From Phycisphaerae bacterium (lineage in GTDB: Bacteria; Planctomycetota; Phycisphaerae; JAJVII01), in NCBI GenBank assembly GCA_022072085.1, contig JAJVII010000008.1:1-64000 (forward strand): a stretch of DNA of 64,000 nucleotides. The letters are read 5' to 3'. A program made the position numbers and the translations under genes. Under the pieces are notes generated by a model that was not told where the DNA came from, did no database searches, and saw nothing but the letters and a program-made list of their open reading frames with translations. Positions 8,443 through 16,921 of this stretch are shown piece after piece (position 1 is the first letter of the stretch; each line of letters begins with the position of its first letter).

Positions 8443-8471
8443 TGGACCGCCCCGCATCGCCAACTTAGAAT
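8443..8471 (+). promoter_or_regulatory. Possible promoter for the phospholipase D-like gene
   Basis: TGGACC (8443-8448), 17 bases, then TAGAAT (8466-8471), about 37 bases before the ATG. The -10 box matches other candidates in this window. Confidence 0.35.
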
Positions 8472-8507
8472 GCCTTCGACTTCGACCTCGACTCCTCTGC
8501 GGTCATC

Positions 8508-9767
8508 ATGGACCAGAAACGGGCAGTGCACGAAGCGGATTCGGGCGCGGGGGCCGGGGGCGTCGGCCCCGACTCCGGGCTTCGCATGCGCCGACTGGAG
8601 CGGCTGGCCCGGCACTTCAGCCCGCGTCCGCGGCGGCCGCTGCCCTACGTCGGCGGCAATGACTTCCACCTGCTGATCAACGGCAACAAGGGGTTCTCGC
8701 ACATGCTCTCGGCGATGCTGACGGCGCGGGCCAGCATCGACATCGAGATGTACATCTGGCGGGCCGACCGCATCGGGCGTCGCTTCGCCGACCTGCTCAA
8801 GGCCAAGGCGGAGGAGGGGGTCAAGGTTCGCGTCATCCGCGACGCGGTCGGCTGCTTCCTCGAACCGCGCAGCTTCTGGCGCGAGATGAGCGACGCGGGC
8901 ATCCTGATCGCGGAGTTCAACCCGATCGCCCCCTGGCGGGCCCGCAAGTCGGCGGGCCGACTCTACCGCAAGCGGTCGATCAACCACCGCGACCACCGCA
9001 AGATCATCCTGGTCGACGGGGAAGTCGCGTTCACGGGGGGCATCAACATCGGCGACGAATACGTCGGCGACGGCGACAGCCACCGGCACTGGCGGGATAC
9101 CAGCGTGCAGGTCCGCGGGCCGGTGGTCGCCCGGCTGGCGGCGTTGTTCGAGCGGCAGTGGCGGCAGGTGACCGGCTCGCGGATGATCGTCGGCCCGGTC
9201 CGTCGACCCGACCCGGTCGGCGAGGGAGTGGGCATCGTGCTGGACAGCCAGCCCTGGAAAACCAACCTGATCCACCGGACGATCCTGGCGGCCGTGCGGC
9301 GGTCGCGGAAGCGGATCGAGATCACGATGGCGTATTTCATGCCCCCGGCCAGGCTGACGCGGGCCCTGCGGCGGGCGGCCCGACGGGGTGTACTGGTGCG
9401 GCTGCTGCTGCCGGCCCACTCGGACGTCGCAGCCGTCTTCCACGCCGGGCGGTCCAACTACAGCCGCCTGCTCAAGGCCGGCATCCACATATACGAGTGC
9501 CAGGGGACCGTCCTGCACGCCAAGACCCTCCAGGTGGACGACGTCTGGGGAACAGTGGGGTCGGCCAACCTGGACATGCGGAGCTTCAGGCTGAACGACG
9601 AGGTGAACGTCTTCGTGCTCGGCCGATCCTTCGCCCGGCAGTTGCACTGGATGTTCGAGAGCGACCTGGCCCGCAGCCGGGAGATTACCCTGGAACAGTG
9701 GAAACGCCGGCCCTGGCTGGATAAACTGAAAGAGCGATTCTTCCGCCTGTTCAGGCGGTGGCTCTGA
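8508..9767 (+). CDS. Phospholipase D-family protein, cardiolipin synthase-like
   Basis: A 419-residue protein with two HxKxxxxD motifs, His163-Lys165-Asp170 (HRKIILVD) followed by GGINIGDEY, and His337-Lys339-Asp344 (HAKTLQVD) followed by GSANLDMRS. These are the two halves of a phospholipase D active site. The spacing and GGxNIGDEY / GSANxDxRS context match bacterial cardiolipin synthases, which join two phosphatidylglycerols. It lacks the usual N-terminal two-helix anchor, so it resembles the ClsB type. Residues 1-25 are Gly/Ala-rich and weakly coding, so ATG at 8586 could be the true start. It ends in a basic Phe/Arg tail that may touch the membrane. It is a single gene, divergent from the hexuronate operon. 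Confidence 0.8.
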   Translation: MDQKRAVHEADSGAGAGGVGPDSGLRMRRLERLARHFSPRPRRPLPYVGGNDFHLLINGNKGFSHMLSAMLTARASIDIEMYIWRADRIGRRFADLLKAKAEEGVKVRVIRDAVGCFLEPRSFWREMSDAGILIAEFNPIAPWRARKSAGRLYRKRSINHRDHRKIILVDGEVAFTGGINIGDEYVGDGDSHRHWRDTSVQVRGPVVARLAALFERQWRQVTGSRMIVGPVRRPDPVGEGVGIVLDSQPWKTNLIHRTILAAVRRSRKRIEITMAYFMPPARLTRALRRAARRGVLVRLLLPAHSDVAAVFHAGRSNYSRLLKAGIHIYECQGTVLHAKTLQVDDVWGTVGSANLDMRSFRLNDEVNVFVLGRSFARQLHWMFESDLARSREITLEQWKRRPWLDKLKERFFRLFRRWL

Positions 9768-9834
9768 CGGTCGGCCGATCGCGGCGGTGGAGGGCGGAGA
9801 CCGGCGGTGTCAACGCAAATTTTCAACTTTTGGG

Positions 9835-9863
9835 TTGTCCCTGGCCGATAGATTTTGTACAAG
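9835..9863 (+). promoter_or_regulatory. Possible promoter of the amidase-like gene
   Basis: TTGTCC (9835-9840), 17-base spacer, TACAAG (9858-9863). Transcription would begin near 9870, which favours translation start 9917 over 9872. Confidence 0.3.
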
Positions 9864-9916
9864 ATTGAGGGATGCATCTCGTCAGGATAGCGGATTACAG
9901 GAAAGAGTCGTCGGCC

Positions 9917-10459
9917 ATGCCTGTTTCGTTCGACCGCCGCAGCAAAGTTCTTCTGGCCCTGGTCGTTTCGATGACCCTGGGGGCCGGTCTTCTCATGCTG
10001 CTGGCGCCCGAGCCCGGCGCGGCCCCGGGGGACACGGCCATGGTCGGGCAGAGCAGCCCGCCCGAGCCGGCAACGGCGCCCGCCTACCTCGCAACCGATG
10101 TTGAGCCGATCCGCTGGCAGCGGGTCGTGATCCACCGCCTGAACGAGACTCGCCGCGGCGACTACCACTTCGTAGTCGATGCGGACGGGACCATCCAGTC
10201 CACCGAAGCCTGGCGGAAGCAGTTGACCCCCGGCGGGGTGGCCGGACAGCCGACCGAAATCAACATCGGCGTGGCCGATGATCAGGGGGGCGCCGAGACC
10301 GTGACGCTGGAAGCCGGCAAGACCCGTTTCTTGACCCGGCAACTGATTGACAAGCTGGGCTTGTCCTGGGGGCAGGTCTACCTCCACAGCCAACTCGACC
10401 AGACCCCCTGCCCGAGCAAGGCGTTCGAGCAGGCCTGGCGAAATGCATCGGCCATCTGA
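9917..10459 (+). CDS. Membrane-anchored amidase_2/PGRP-like protein
   Basis: 180 residues from ATG 9917, chosen because AGGAAAG lies at good distance; ATG 9872 in the same frame is 15 codons upstream. Residues 8-30 form a signal anchor. The region from residue 66 (IRWQRVVIHRLNETRRGDYHFVV.DADGTIQSTEAWRKQ) matches the start of N-acetylmuramoyl-L-alanine amidase (amidase_2) domains. The likely zinc ligands are His73, His about 157 and Cys about 165 (HSQLDQTPC), with the same eight-residue spacing as in T7 lysozyme. The domain is shorter than usual (about 110 residues), and the IHH pair is IHR, so activity is uncertain. Probable role: binding or cutting peptidoglycan stem peptides in the periplasm. 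Confidence 0.55.
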   Translation: MPVSFDRRSKVLLALVVSMTLGAGLLMLLAPEPGAAPGDTAMVGQSSPPEPATAPAYLATDVEPIRWQRVVIHRLNETRRGDYHFVVDADGTIQSTEAWRKQLTPGGVAGQPTEINIGVADDQGGAETVTLEAGKTRFLTRQLIDKLGLSWGQVYLHSQLDQTPCPSKAFEQAWRNASAI

Positions 10460-10811
10460 TTACTCACGGAAAACCGGCCTGACCTCCTGCCTGGCGGCCA
10501 CCGGAAGAACGAAGCCGGATGAGAGAGGGGCAACCTGTAATGAGAGCATGAGACCGCCCTCCCGGCCCAGCCGCGAAATGAATCTATCCAGACCATTTGA
10601 GTTTGACTGCGGCCAGCCGACCCCAAATAATGATCTGGTTGGTTTGCCCGCATGACGGCGGCCCGGCATCTCAGGACAGGAGCTGGAAATATAACTAAGA
10701 AGGGACCTGGCAGCGGTCGATGAAAGCGGCGGGAAACGCCAAGGCGCTCCCTCGGACGATTGCATCGGACTCATCCATACGTCATTAACGGCGAGTGCCG
10801 ACGGGAAGACC
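10460..10811 (+). other. Intergenic leader of the kinase gene
   Basis: 350 bases with no clear gene. They contain a promoter candidate at 10603-10631 and a 22-codon open frame (ATG 10720 to TAA 10788, beginning MKAAGNAKAL) just before the kinase TTG start. If transcribed from 10638, the leader would be about 175 bases, long enough for translational control through that small frame. This is only a suggestion. Confidence 0.35.
10603..10631 (+). promoter_or_regulatory. Promoter candidate for the kinase gene cluster
   Basis: TTGACT (10603-10608), 17-base spacer, AATAAT (10626-10631). Confidence 0.45.
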
Positions 10812-11756
10812 TTGGGAAAGAACGTCATTCCATCCGCGAGAAAATTCAGCGGGTACATTGTTCAGCGGCGTCTGGGCAGTGGAGCCAGCTCGGCGATCTT
10901 CGAGGTCTCCAACCCGACCTCGGGCGATACCTACGCGCTCAAGCGAGTCATCAAGCGTACCGAAAGCGACGAGCGATTCCTCCGCCAGACCGAGAACGAA
11001 TACGAGATCGGCCACCAGGTCGATCACCCCAACGTCCGCCGCATGTTCCAGATATTCCGCCTTCGCAGCTTCTTCCGGGTCCGCGAACTTCACCTGTTGA
11101 TGGAGCTGGTCCCGGGCAAGACGCTCGAACAGCACCGCCCGACCCGCCCGCTGACCATCGCCCGCATCTTCATCCAGATCGCCAGCGGACTGGACGCTAT
11201 GCACCAGGCCGGCTTTGTCCACGCCGACATCAAGCCCAACAACGTCATCGTCATGCCCGACGGACAGGTGAAGATCATCGACCTCGGCCAGAGCTGCCCG
11301 ATGGGCACGATCAAGCAGCGGATCCAGGGAACGCCCGACTACATCGCCCCCGAGCAGGTCTACCGCCACCCGATCGACCGGCGGACGGACATCTTCAACA
11401 TCGGCGCCACGCTTTACTGGCTGCTCACCGAGAGACACGTCCCCACGGTGCTGCCCAAACGCGACCCTGGGCGTGAGATCGCCCTGGTCACCTCCAGCCG
11501 CGCCGAGCCGCCGCACGAGATTAACCCTCGCATTCCGGCTTCACTCTCACGGCTGGCGATGGACTGCGTCAAGGTCAGCCCGACCGACCGCCCCAGCGAC
11601 ATGCGCGTCCTGCTGGACCGCCTGGAGACCATCGAGCTGATGCTCAGCCGCACCGACGACGGCCACCCGGACTCTCCCGGCGACTGGGCCGACGGACAGG
11701 TCGAGGGCAACGCCGACAACGACACCGTCGACCTGCCCGGCCTTGAAGCCGTCTGA
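10812..11756 (+). CDS. Serine/threonine protein kinase, soluble
   Basis: 314 residues from a TTG start; no ATG or GTG lies in frame upstream before the kinase domain, and the glycine loop begins at residue 21, so the start cannot be later. All kinase motifs are present: GSGASSAIFEV (22-32), Lys44 in YALKR, HADIKPNN with catalytic Asp139, DLG at 157-159 in place of DFG, and GTPDYIAPE (173-181). The C-terminal 40 residues are acidic and Asp/Gly-rich. There is no transmembrane segment and no sensor domain, so it is a cytoplasmic Hanks-type kinase. It is followed after 26 bases by a metallophosphoesterase and then a P-type-ATPase-like protein, which suggests a signalling unit. The weak start codon implies low expression. 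Confidence 0.85.
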   Translation: MGKNVIPSARKFSGYIVQRRLGSGASSAIFEVSNPTSGDTYALKRVIKRTESDERFLRQTENEYEIGHQVDHPNVRRMFQIFRLRSFFRVRELHLLMELVPGKTLEQHRPTRPLTIARIFIQIASGLDAMHQAGFVHADIKPNNVIVMPDGQVKIIDLGQSCPMGTIKQRIQGTPDYIAPEQVYRHPIDRRTDIFNIGATLYWLLTERHVPTVLPKRDPGREIALVTSSRAEPPHEINPRIPASLSRLAMDCVKVSPTDRPSDMRVLLDRLETIELMLSRTDDGHPDSPGDWADGQVEGNADNDTVDLPGLEAV

Positions 11757-11782
11757 CCCGCCGCCGGACACTGGACCAGGTC

Positions 11783-12646
11783 ATGTTCGAGCCGATCATC
11801 GCCGCATACCGCCAGGCCGCCGACGCCGCACGGCATTGTCCCCTGCGCCGCGGACAGGTCGTTCACACCCCGCCCGGCGCCGACCTGCTGATCGCCGGCG
11901 ACCTGCACGGCAACGGGCAGAACCTGCTGCGGATCGAGCGGCTGGCCGACCTCGACCGCTACCCCGAACGCCACGTCGTGCTCCAGGAACTCATCCACCC
12001 GACCTCCGACGCCTCCGACCCGCCGGCGGCCGCGGGCGACGATTCTCACCACGTGCTCACCCGCGTCGCGCGGTGGCAAGCCCGCCATCCGCAGCGCGTC
12101 CACGTGATCCTCGGCAATCACGAGTTGGCCCAGATGACCGGCCAGGACATCCTCAAGGACGGCGCGTCCATCTGCCGCGCCTTCGCCGACGGCGTCGCGG
12201 CCCACTACGGCGGCGAGGCCGCCGAGGTCCTGGACGCCATGTACGACTACTGCCGTGCCCTGCCGCTGGCGGTACGGTCAGCCGATGGCGTCGCCGTCGT
12301 TCACTCCCTGCCGGCCGACCGCCTGGCCCCGCGGTTCGACGCGACAATCTTCGTCCGCGAGCAGACCGACGCCGACCGGCTCCGCTCCGGGCCGGTCTAC
12401 CAGCTCGTCTGGGGCCGCACGGTCGGCCGCGCTGCCATCGACCTGATCCGCCAGATCCTGGACGCCAAGCTCCTCGTGCTCGGCCATCAACCCCAGCCGA
12501 CCGGCTTCCGCGTGCTGGACCACGACGCCCTGATCATCGCCTCCGAACACCGCCAGGGCGTGGCCCTTCCCCTGCCCCCCGGACCGCCGCCGTCGGCAGA
12601 CGATCTGGCCGAGCGGCTGATCCGCCTCGGCGAGGTCGCGTTTTGA
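11783..12646 (+). CDS. Calcineurin-like metallophosphoesterase
   Basis: 287 residues. Metal-binding motifs GDLHGN (39-44), GNHE (111-114) and GHQPQ (near 236) are present, as in PPP/calcineurin-type enzymes that use two metals. The usual GDxxDR motif between the first two is not evident; the place is taken by a VLQELIHPTSDASDPP segment, so the active site may be altered or one ligand comes from elsewhere. It is soluble. It follows the kinase gene by 26 bases on the same strand and precedes the ATPase-like gene by 75 bases. A kinase beside a phosphoesterase of this class often forms an opposing pair, so protein dephosphorylation is a reasonable inference; a nucleotide substrate is the alternative. 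Confidence 0.8.
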   Translation: MFEPIIAAYRQAADAARHCPLRRGQVVHTPPGADLLIAGDLHGNGQNLLRIERLADLDRYPERHVVLQELIHPTSDASDPPAAAGDDSHHVLTRVARWQARHPQRVHVILGNHELAQMTGQDILKDGASICRAFADGVAAHYGGEAAEVLDAMYDYCRALPLAVRSADGVAVVHSLPADRLAPRFDATIFVREQTDADRLRSGPVYQLVWGRTVGRAAIDLIRQILDAKLLVLGHQPQPTGFRVLDHDALIIASEHRQGVALPLPPGPPPSADDLAERLIRLGEVAF

Positions 12647-12721
12647 CCGGCCCACCGGCCACGGCCGTCTCATGAAGTTTTCAATTTACAATTCCCCCAG
12701 CCATGCTTAACTGACAGCCTT

Positions 12722-14800
12722 ATGGGTTATCAGTTCATCCAGATCATCGGGCTGGAGAAGCCCAGGGATCTCCGCCGGGCCCGGCGGGCCCTGGCGGCCC
12801 ACTCCGCTTCGCCCGCCTGCTGGGTCGACCCTCTGGACCAGGTCGCCTGGCTTCAGCGGCCGGGCGGGCCGTTCACCGACGACGAAACCGGCGAGGCTGT
12901 CGACCTGCTCAACCGCTCCGGATTCTGGGCCGTGCCGGTCGATCAGCGCAAGATCTCCGGGCCGGCCTGCATCGCGCTGCACCGTCGCCGCCGCATCCGC
13001 GACATCCGCCAACGGCTGGCGATCGCCGTCGGCTTCGGCCTGCCGGTCATCGCCCTGCACCTGTTCGGCCATCGCCTGGCCGCCGACCCCGCGCGCGAAC
13101 TCTGGCCGCTCTGGATGCAGCTCCTGCTCACCGGCTGGGTGCTGTTCGCGGCGGCGGGATCCTGGTTCTATCACGGCATCTGGTCGGTCATGCACGGCCA
13201 CTGGCGTTGGCGCACCGGGGCGGCGGCCGTGCTGGCCGGCGGTCTGCTGCTGGGAACCATCGACCTGGTCCTCCGCGCCTTCGGCGTTCACGGGCTGATG
13301 CACCCGCTGCTCGGCCCCAACCCGGCTGACCCCCTGCGATCCCTCTTCGCCCCCACGGTCGTCGCGCTGATCCTGCTGCTGGTCCGCGGGCTGCTCATGC
13401 GGCTGCGGCTGAGGCGGATCAGCGACCCCTTCGATCGCTGGCTGGCCAACCTCACCGGCGAGGACGAGACCCGCCTGCGGTTCTTCCTCCAGGTGCAGTC
13501 CAGCCACCAGCAGCACGGCTTGGACCTGAGCTGGGGCAAGCTGGCCGACCGCTATTCCGACTATGGCCTGGCCGCCGCGGCGGTCGTGTTCGTCCTGGCG
13601 CTCATCCTTACCGGCAGCCTCATGCCTGCGTGGCTGATCGCCGCCGCGCTGCTGCTGACGCTCGACCCGCGGACCTTCCAGTTGACCTGGGTCGCGCCGG
13701 AGGTGCTGGCTGAACGCCGCGCTGCCGCCCAGGGCCTGTTCATCGCCAACCCGCGTGTCTTCGGAAAGGCCGGCCACATCGGCGCCGTCGTCTTCGAGAA
13801 GACCGGAACCGTAACCAGCGGACGCAGCGAGGTAATCGCCGTCGAGGTCAACGCACTGGCCGGTCTGGACCTGACCGGGGACGAACTGCTCCGCCTGGCG
13901 GCTTCCGCTGAGCAAGGCTCGGAGCATTCGATGGCCCGAGGCCTCCTGCACGAGGCCCAGCAGCGCAAGCTCACGCTGTCCGAGGCCGCCGGCATACGCC
14001 GTCAGGCCGGCCTGGGCGTGTCAGCGACCGTTGACGGACGGGCCGTGCACGTCGGCAGCGAGCGGCTGATGGCCGAGAACGGCCTGGACACCAGCAGCTT
14101 CGCCCAGACCGCCAACCGCCTGCGCCGCGAGGGCTACAGCGTCGTGCTCGTTGGAGTCGGCGAGCAGATCGCCGGCGCCATCGCCGTCGAAGAAGCCGTC
14201 CGCCCCGGCGCCGAGCAGACCGTCGGCGAACTCCAGGGCGACGGCTACGGCGTTCGTCTGATCACCGGAGACAGCGAGTCGGCCGGCGCCGCCATCGCCG
14301 CCCGGCTGGGCATCGACCAGGTCGTCGTCGAACTGGGTCCGCAGGGCAAGATCGACCAGCTCGCCCGCTGGCGCCAGGCCGGTGACTGCCTGGCCGTCGT
14401 CGGCACGGTCGACAAGGACGAGGCCGCCCTGGGGGCCGCCGACGTGGCCATCGCCTTCTACGACTTCACCAGCGCCGAGGATCGGCTGGCCAACCTCGCC
14501 GACGTTGCCGACCGCGGCCTGGGCGACATCGAGGACATCACCGGCGCTGACGTCGTCGTGCTCGGCCACCGGATCGAACGCATCCCGCTGATGCTGCGGA
14601 TCGCCCGCCATGTCGGCAGCCAGCGGACGCGGAGCATGGCGTTCGTCACCGGGGTCGTGGTCGTGTCGGCGGCCATCTCGCTGCTGATGCCCCTGGCCCG
14701 CCCCATCGCCGAGTGGTCCCCCGCCGTCGTCGCCGCCCTGACGATGGCCGAACTCCCCCTCCTCCTCTCCCGCCCCGACGCCGGCGCCAAGGCCGACTGA
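12722..14800 (+). CDS. Catalytically degenerate P1B-type ATPase homologue
   Basis: 692 residues with membrane helices near 100-160, 165-230 and 275-330 and a pair at the C-terminus (640-685). From about residue 250 it follows the layout of heavy-metal P-type ATPases, but the key residues are changed. The phosphorylation motif DKTGT is EKTGT (Glu359), the CPC metal site is replaced by LDPRTF, GDGxNDAPAL is GTVDKDEAAL, and the SEHP motif is SEHSM. The A domain with its TGE loop appears to be missing or replaced. ITGD is kept. It also lacks an N-terminal metal-binding domain; residues 1-100 match nothing I recognise. It cannot form the aspartyl-phosphate intermediate, so active pumping is unlikely. 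It may act as a sensor or scaffold with the upstream kinase and phosphoesterase. The frame is intact and long, so it is not a decaying pseudogene. Confidence 0.75.
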   Translation: MGYQFIQIIGLEKPRDLRRARRALAAHSASPACWVDPLDQVAWLQRPGGPFTDDETGEAVDLLNRSGFWAVPVDQRKISGPACIALHRRRRIRDIRQRLAIAVGFGLPVIALHLFGHRLAADPARELWPLWMQLLLTGWVLFAAAGSWFYHGIWSVMHGHWRWRTGAAAVLAGGLLLGTIDLVLRAFGVHGLMHPLLGPNPADPLRSLFAPTVVALILLLVRGLLMRLRLRRISDPFDRWLANLTGEDETRLRFFLQVQSSHQQHGLDLSWGKLADRYSDYGLAAAAVVFVLALILTGSLMPAWLIAAALLLTLDPRTFQLTWVAPEVLAERRAAAQGLFIANPRVFGKAGHIGAVVFEKTGTVTSGRSEVIAVEVNALAGLDLTGDELLRLAASAEQGSEHSMARGLLHEAQQRKLTLSEAAGIRRQAGLGVSATVDGRAVHVGSERLMAENGLDTSSFAQTANRLRREGYSVVLVGVGEQIAGAIAVEEAVRPGAEQTVGELQGDGYGVRLITGDSESAGAAIAARLGIDQVVVELGPQGKIDQLARWRQAGDCLAVVGTVDKDEAALGAADVAIAFYDFTSAEDRLANLADVADRGLGDIEDITGADVVVLGHRIERIPLMLRIARHVGSQRTRSMAFVTGVVVVSAAISLLMPLARPIAEWSPAVVAALTMAELPLLLSRPDAGAKAD

Positions 14801-14821
14801 CTGCCCGCCTCGCCGTCGCCC

Positions 14822-14850
14822 TTGCAAAATCCACCCGCGGCGACTAGAAG
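14822..14850 (+). promoter_or_regulatory. Promoter candidate for proS
   Basis: TTGCAA (14822-14827), 17-base spacer, TAGAAG (14845-14850), 25 bases before the ATG. The same -35 hexamer and spacing occur before the aldolase gene. Confidence 0.5.
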
Positions 14851-14874
14851 TAAGCCCACTGACAGGAGAACCCG

Positions 14875-16647
14875 ATGCGCTGGACGCAGACGTTTATTCC
14901 GACCGTCAAGGAAGTGCCCGCCGACGCCGAGGTCAAGAGCCATCAGCTCATGGTCCGCGCGGCCCTGATCCGCAAGCTGGCCAGCGGAACCTACACCTAC
15001 CTGCCGCTGGGCTGGCGCAGCCTGCGGAAGGCCGAGGCCATCATCCGCGCCGAGATGGACGCCGCCGGCGCGATCGAGATTCACATGCCCGTCCTCCAGC
15101 CGATCGAACTGTGGCAAGCCACCGGCCGCGACCAGGCCTACGGCGAGAACCTCATGGTCGTCACCGACCGCCACGGCCGCCGCAACGCCCTGGGCCCGAC
15201 GCACGAGGAGGTCGTTACCAGCCTGGTGGCTGACCACGTCAGCAGCTACAAGCAGCTCCCGGTGAACCTCTACCAGATTCAGACCAAGTTCCGCGACGAG
15301 TTCCGCCCGCGGTTCGGCGTGCTGCGCAGCCGCGAGTTCCTAATGAAGGACGCCTACAGCTTCGACGCCGACAAGGCCGGCCTGGACGCCAGCTACGTCA
15401 AGATGTACGACGCCTACTGCCGCATCTTCGCCCGGTGCGGATTGAATTACGTCGTCGTCGAGGCCGAGAGCGGGCCCATCGGCGGCGACGCCAGCCACGA
15501 GTTCATGATCCCCACCGACGCCGGCGAGGACATCATCCTGCACTGCCCCGCATGCCGCTACGCCGCCAATCAGGAGCGGGCCGAGGTGGGTAAGGTCGAG
15601 GCACCGGCTGCCGGTCCGGCCTCCCCGGCGATGGCCGAGGTCCACACGCCCGGCACGACGACCATCGAGCAGGTCTCGCAGTTCCTCTCGCGTCAGCCGG
15701 ACGAGTTCATCAAGACGCTCATCTACGTCAGCGAGTCGGGCCAGGTCGTCGTCGGCCTCGTCCGCGGCGACCACGAGCTGAACGAGACCAAGCTGGCCCG
15801 GGCCGCCGGACTCGGCCCCCTGGCGATGGCCGATCCGCCGGTTATCGAGAAGCTGACCGGGGCAGCCGTCGGCTTCGCCGGCCCGCAGAGCCTGCGCGGG
15901 CGCGACGCCAAGCTGATCGCCGACCCCGCCGTCATGCCGCTTCGCAACGCCGTCACCGGCGCCAACCGGACCGACCATCACGCGGTCAACGTAGACGCCG
16001 GCCGCGACTTCGACCCCGAAACCGTCGCCGACATCCGCGTCGCGCTGGCCGACGACCCCTGCCCCCGCTGCGGCGCCCCCATGGCCGCCAGCCGCGGCAT
16101 CGAGGTCGGCCACGTCTTCAAGCTGGGCACGAAGTACACGACCAAGCTGAACGCGACCTACCTCGATGAGGCCGGCGCGTCCCACCCGATCATCATGGGC
16201 TGCTACGGCATCGGCGTGAACCGCATCCTGGCTTCGGCGATCGAGGCCGGCGCGGACGACAAGGGCATCGTTTGGCCGATCACCATCGCCCCGTTCGAGG
16301 CGATCATCGTGCCCATCGCCGCCGACCGCAACGAGTCCGTCCGCGTCGCCGCCGACAAGCTCTACGCCGACCTGACCGCCGCCGGCGTGGACGTGCTGAT
16401 CGACGACCGCGACGCCCGCCCGGGCGTGAAGTTCAACGACGCCGACCTGATCGGCATCCCGGTGCGCATTACCGTCGGCGACCGCGGACTGAAGGAAGGC
16501 AAGATCGAACTGAAGCTGCGCAGCCAAGCCGACGTGAGGATGATCGACGCCGCGACCGCCGCCGACACCGTCGGGGGCATCGTACGCGAGATGCACCAGT
16601 CGCTCCGGACCGCAGCCGTCGAGGCCACGCGGCGCAAGGAGGCGTGA
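14875..16647 (+). CDS. proS: Prolyl-tRNA synthetase, bacterial type
   Basis: 590 residues, the normal length for the bacterial form with an editing insertion. Class II motif 2 is FRDEFRPRFGVLRSREFLMKDAYSF split around residues 142-165; motif 3 and the C-terminal anticodon-binding domain (IDDRDARPGVKFNDADLIGIP near 515-540) are clear. The insertion domain (about residues 240-385) contains the ybaK-like segment that hydrolyses misacylated Ala-tRNA(Pro). Start ATG 14875 follows AGGAGA. It charges tRNA(Pro) in the cytoplasm. A promoter candidate sits just upstream, so it is probably separate from the kinase cluster. Confidence 0.95.
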   Translation: MRWTQTFIPTVKEVPADAEVKSHQLMVRAALIRKLASGTYTYLPLGWRSLRKAEAIIRAEMDAAGAIEIHMPVLQPIELWQATGRDQAYGENLMVVTDRHGRRNALGPTHEEVVTSLVADHVSSYKQLPVNLYQIQTKFRDEFRPRFGVLRSREFLMKDAYSFDADKAGLDASYVKMYDAYCRIFARCGLNYVVVEAESGPIGGDASHEFMIPTDAGEDIILHCPACRYAANQERAEVGKVEAPAAGPASPAMAEVHTPGTTTIEQVSQFLSRQPDEFIKTLIYVSESGQVVVGLVRGDHELNETKLARAAGLGPLAMADPPVIEKLTGAAVGFAGPQSLRGRDAKLIADPAVMPLRNAVTGANRTDHHAVNVDAGRDFDPETVADIRVALADDPCPRCGAPMAASRGIEVGHVFKLGTKYTTKLNATYLDEAGASHPIIMGCYGIGVNRILASAIEAGADDKGIVWPITIAPFEAIIVPIAADRNESVRVAADKLYADLTAAGVDVLIDDRDARPGVKFNDADLIGIPVRITVGDRGLKEGKIELKLRSQADVRMIDAATAADTVGGIVREMHQSLRTAAVEATRRKEA

Positions 16648-16686
16648 CCGCGACCCGACCCCCTTTCACTGACAGGGAGACAATCG

Positions 16687-16911
16687 ATGGACGAGGGAGA
16701 TCAGCTGGGCTTCTGGGCCCGCGTGGGCGTCGTGATCGGCTTCCTGGCCAGCCCGCCGGTGGTCAATGCGTTCCTGATCCTCGTGGGCATACTCGGGACG
16801 TCGGCCGGCATCACGGCGCTGGCGATTCATGGTGCCGGTGAAGGGGGCATTTCCGCGGGCATCCTCTTCGTGGCCGCGGCCCTGGCGATGGGACAGCTCA
16901 AGAGGCAATAG
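16687..16911 (+). CDS. Small two-helix membrane protein
   Basis: 74 residues with a GGGAGA Shine-Dalgarno ten bases before ATG. Hydrophobic segments at about 10-38 and 43-68 make two transmembrane helices joined by a short Gly-rich turn, ending in KRQ. No motif identifies a function. It is 39 bases downstream of proS on the same strand and may be co-transcribed. The stop is ten bases from the end of panB, which runs the other way. Confidence 0.6.
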   Translation: MDEGDQLGFWARVGVVIGFLASPPVVNAFLILVGILGTSAGITALAIHGAGEGGISAGILFVAAALAMGQLKRQ

Positions 16912-16921
16912 ACCGTCTCGA

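Noticed and set aside
5972-8662. Very long plus-strand open frame (896 codons) opposite the hexuronate operon
   Set aside because: It mirrors real genes on the other strand, is dominated by Arg, Gly, Ala and Val, and shows no family motif. Such frames arise in high-GC genes.
12722-14800. First read as a copper-exporting ATPase (CopA)
   Set aside because: The phosphorylated Asp, CPC, GDGxND and HP motifs are all replaced, so naming it copA would be wrong.
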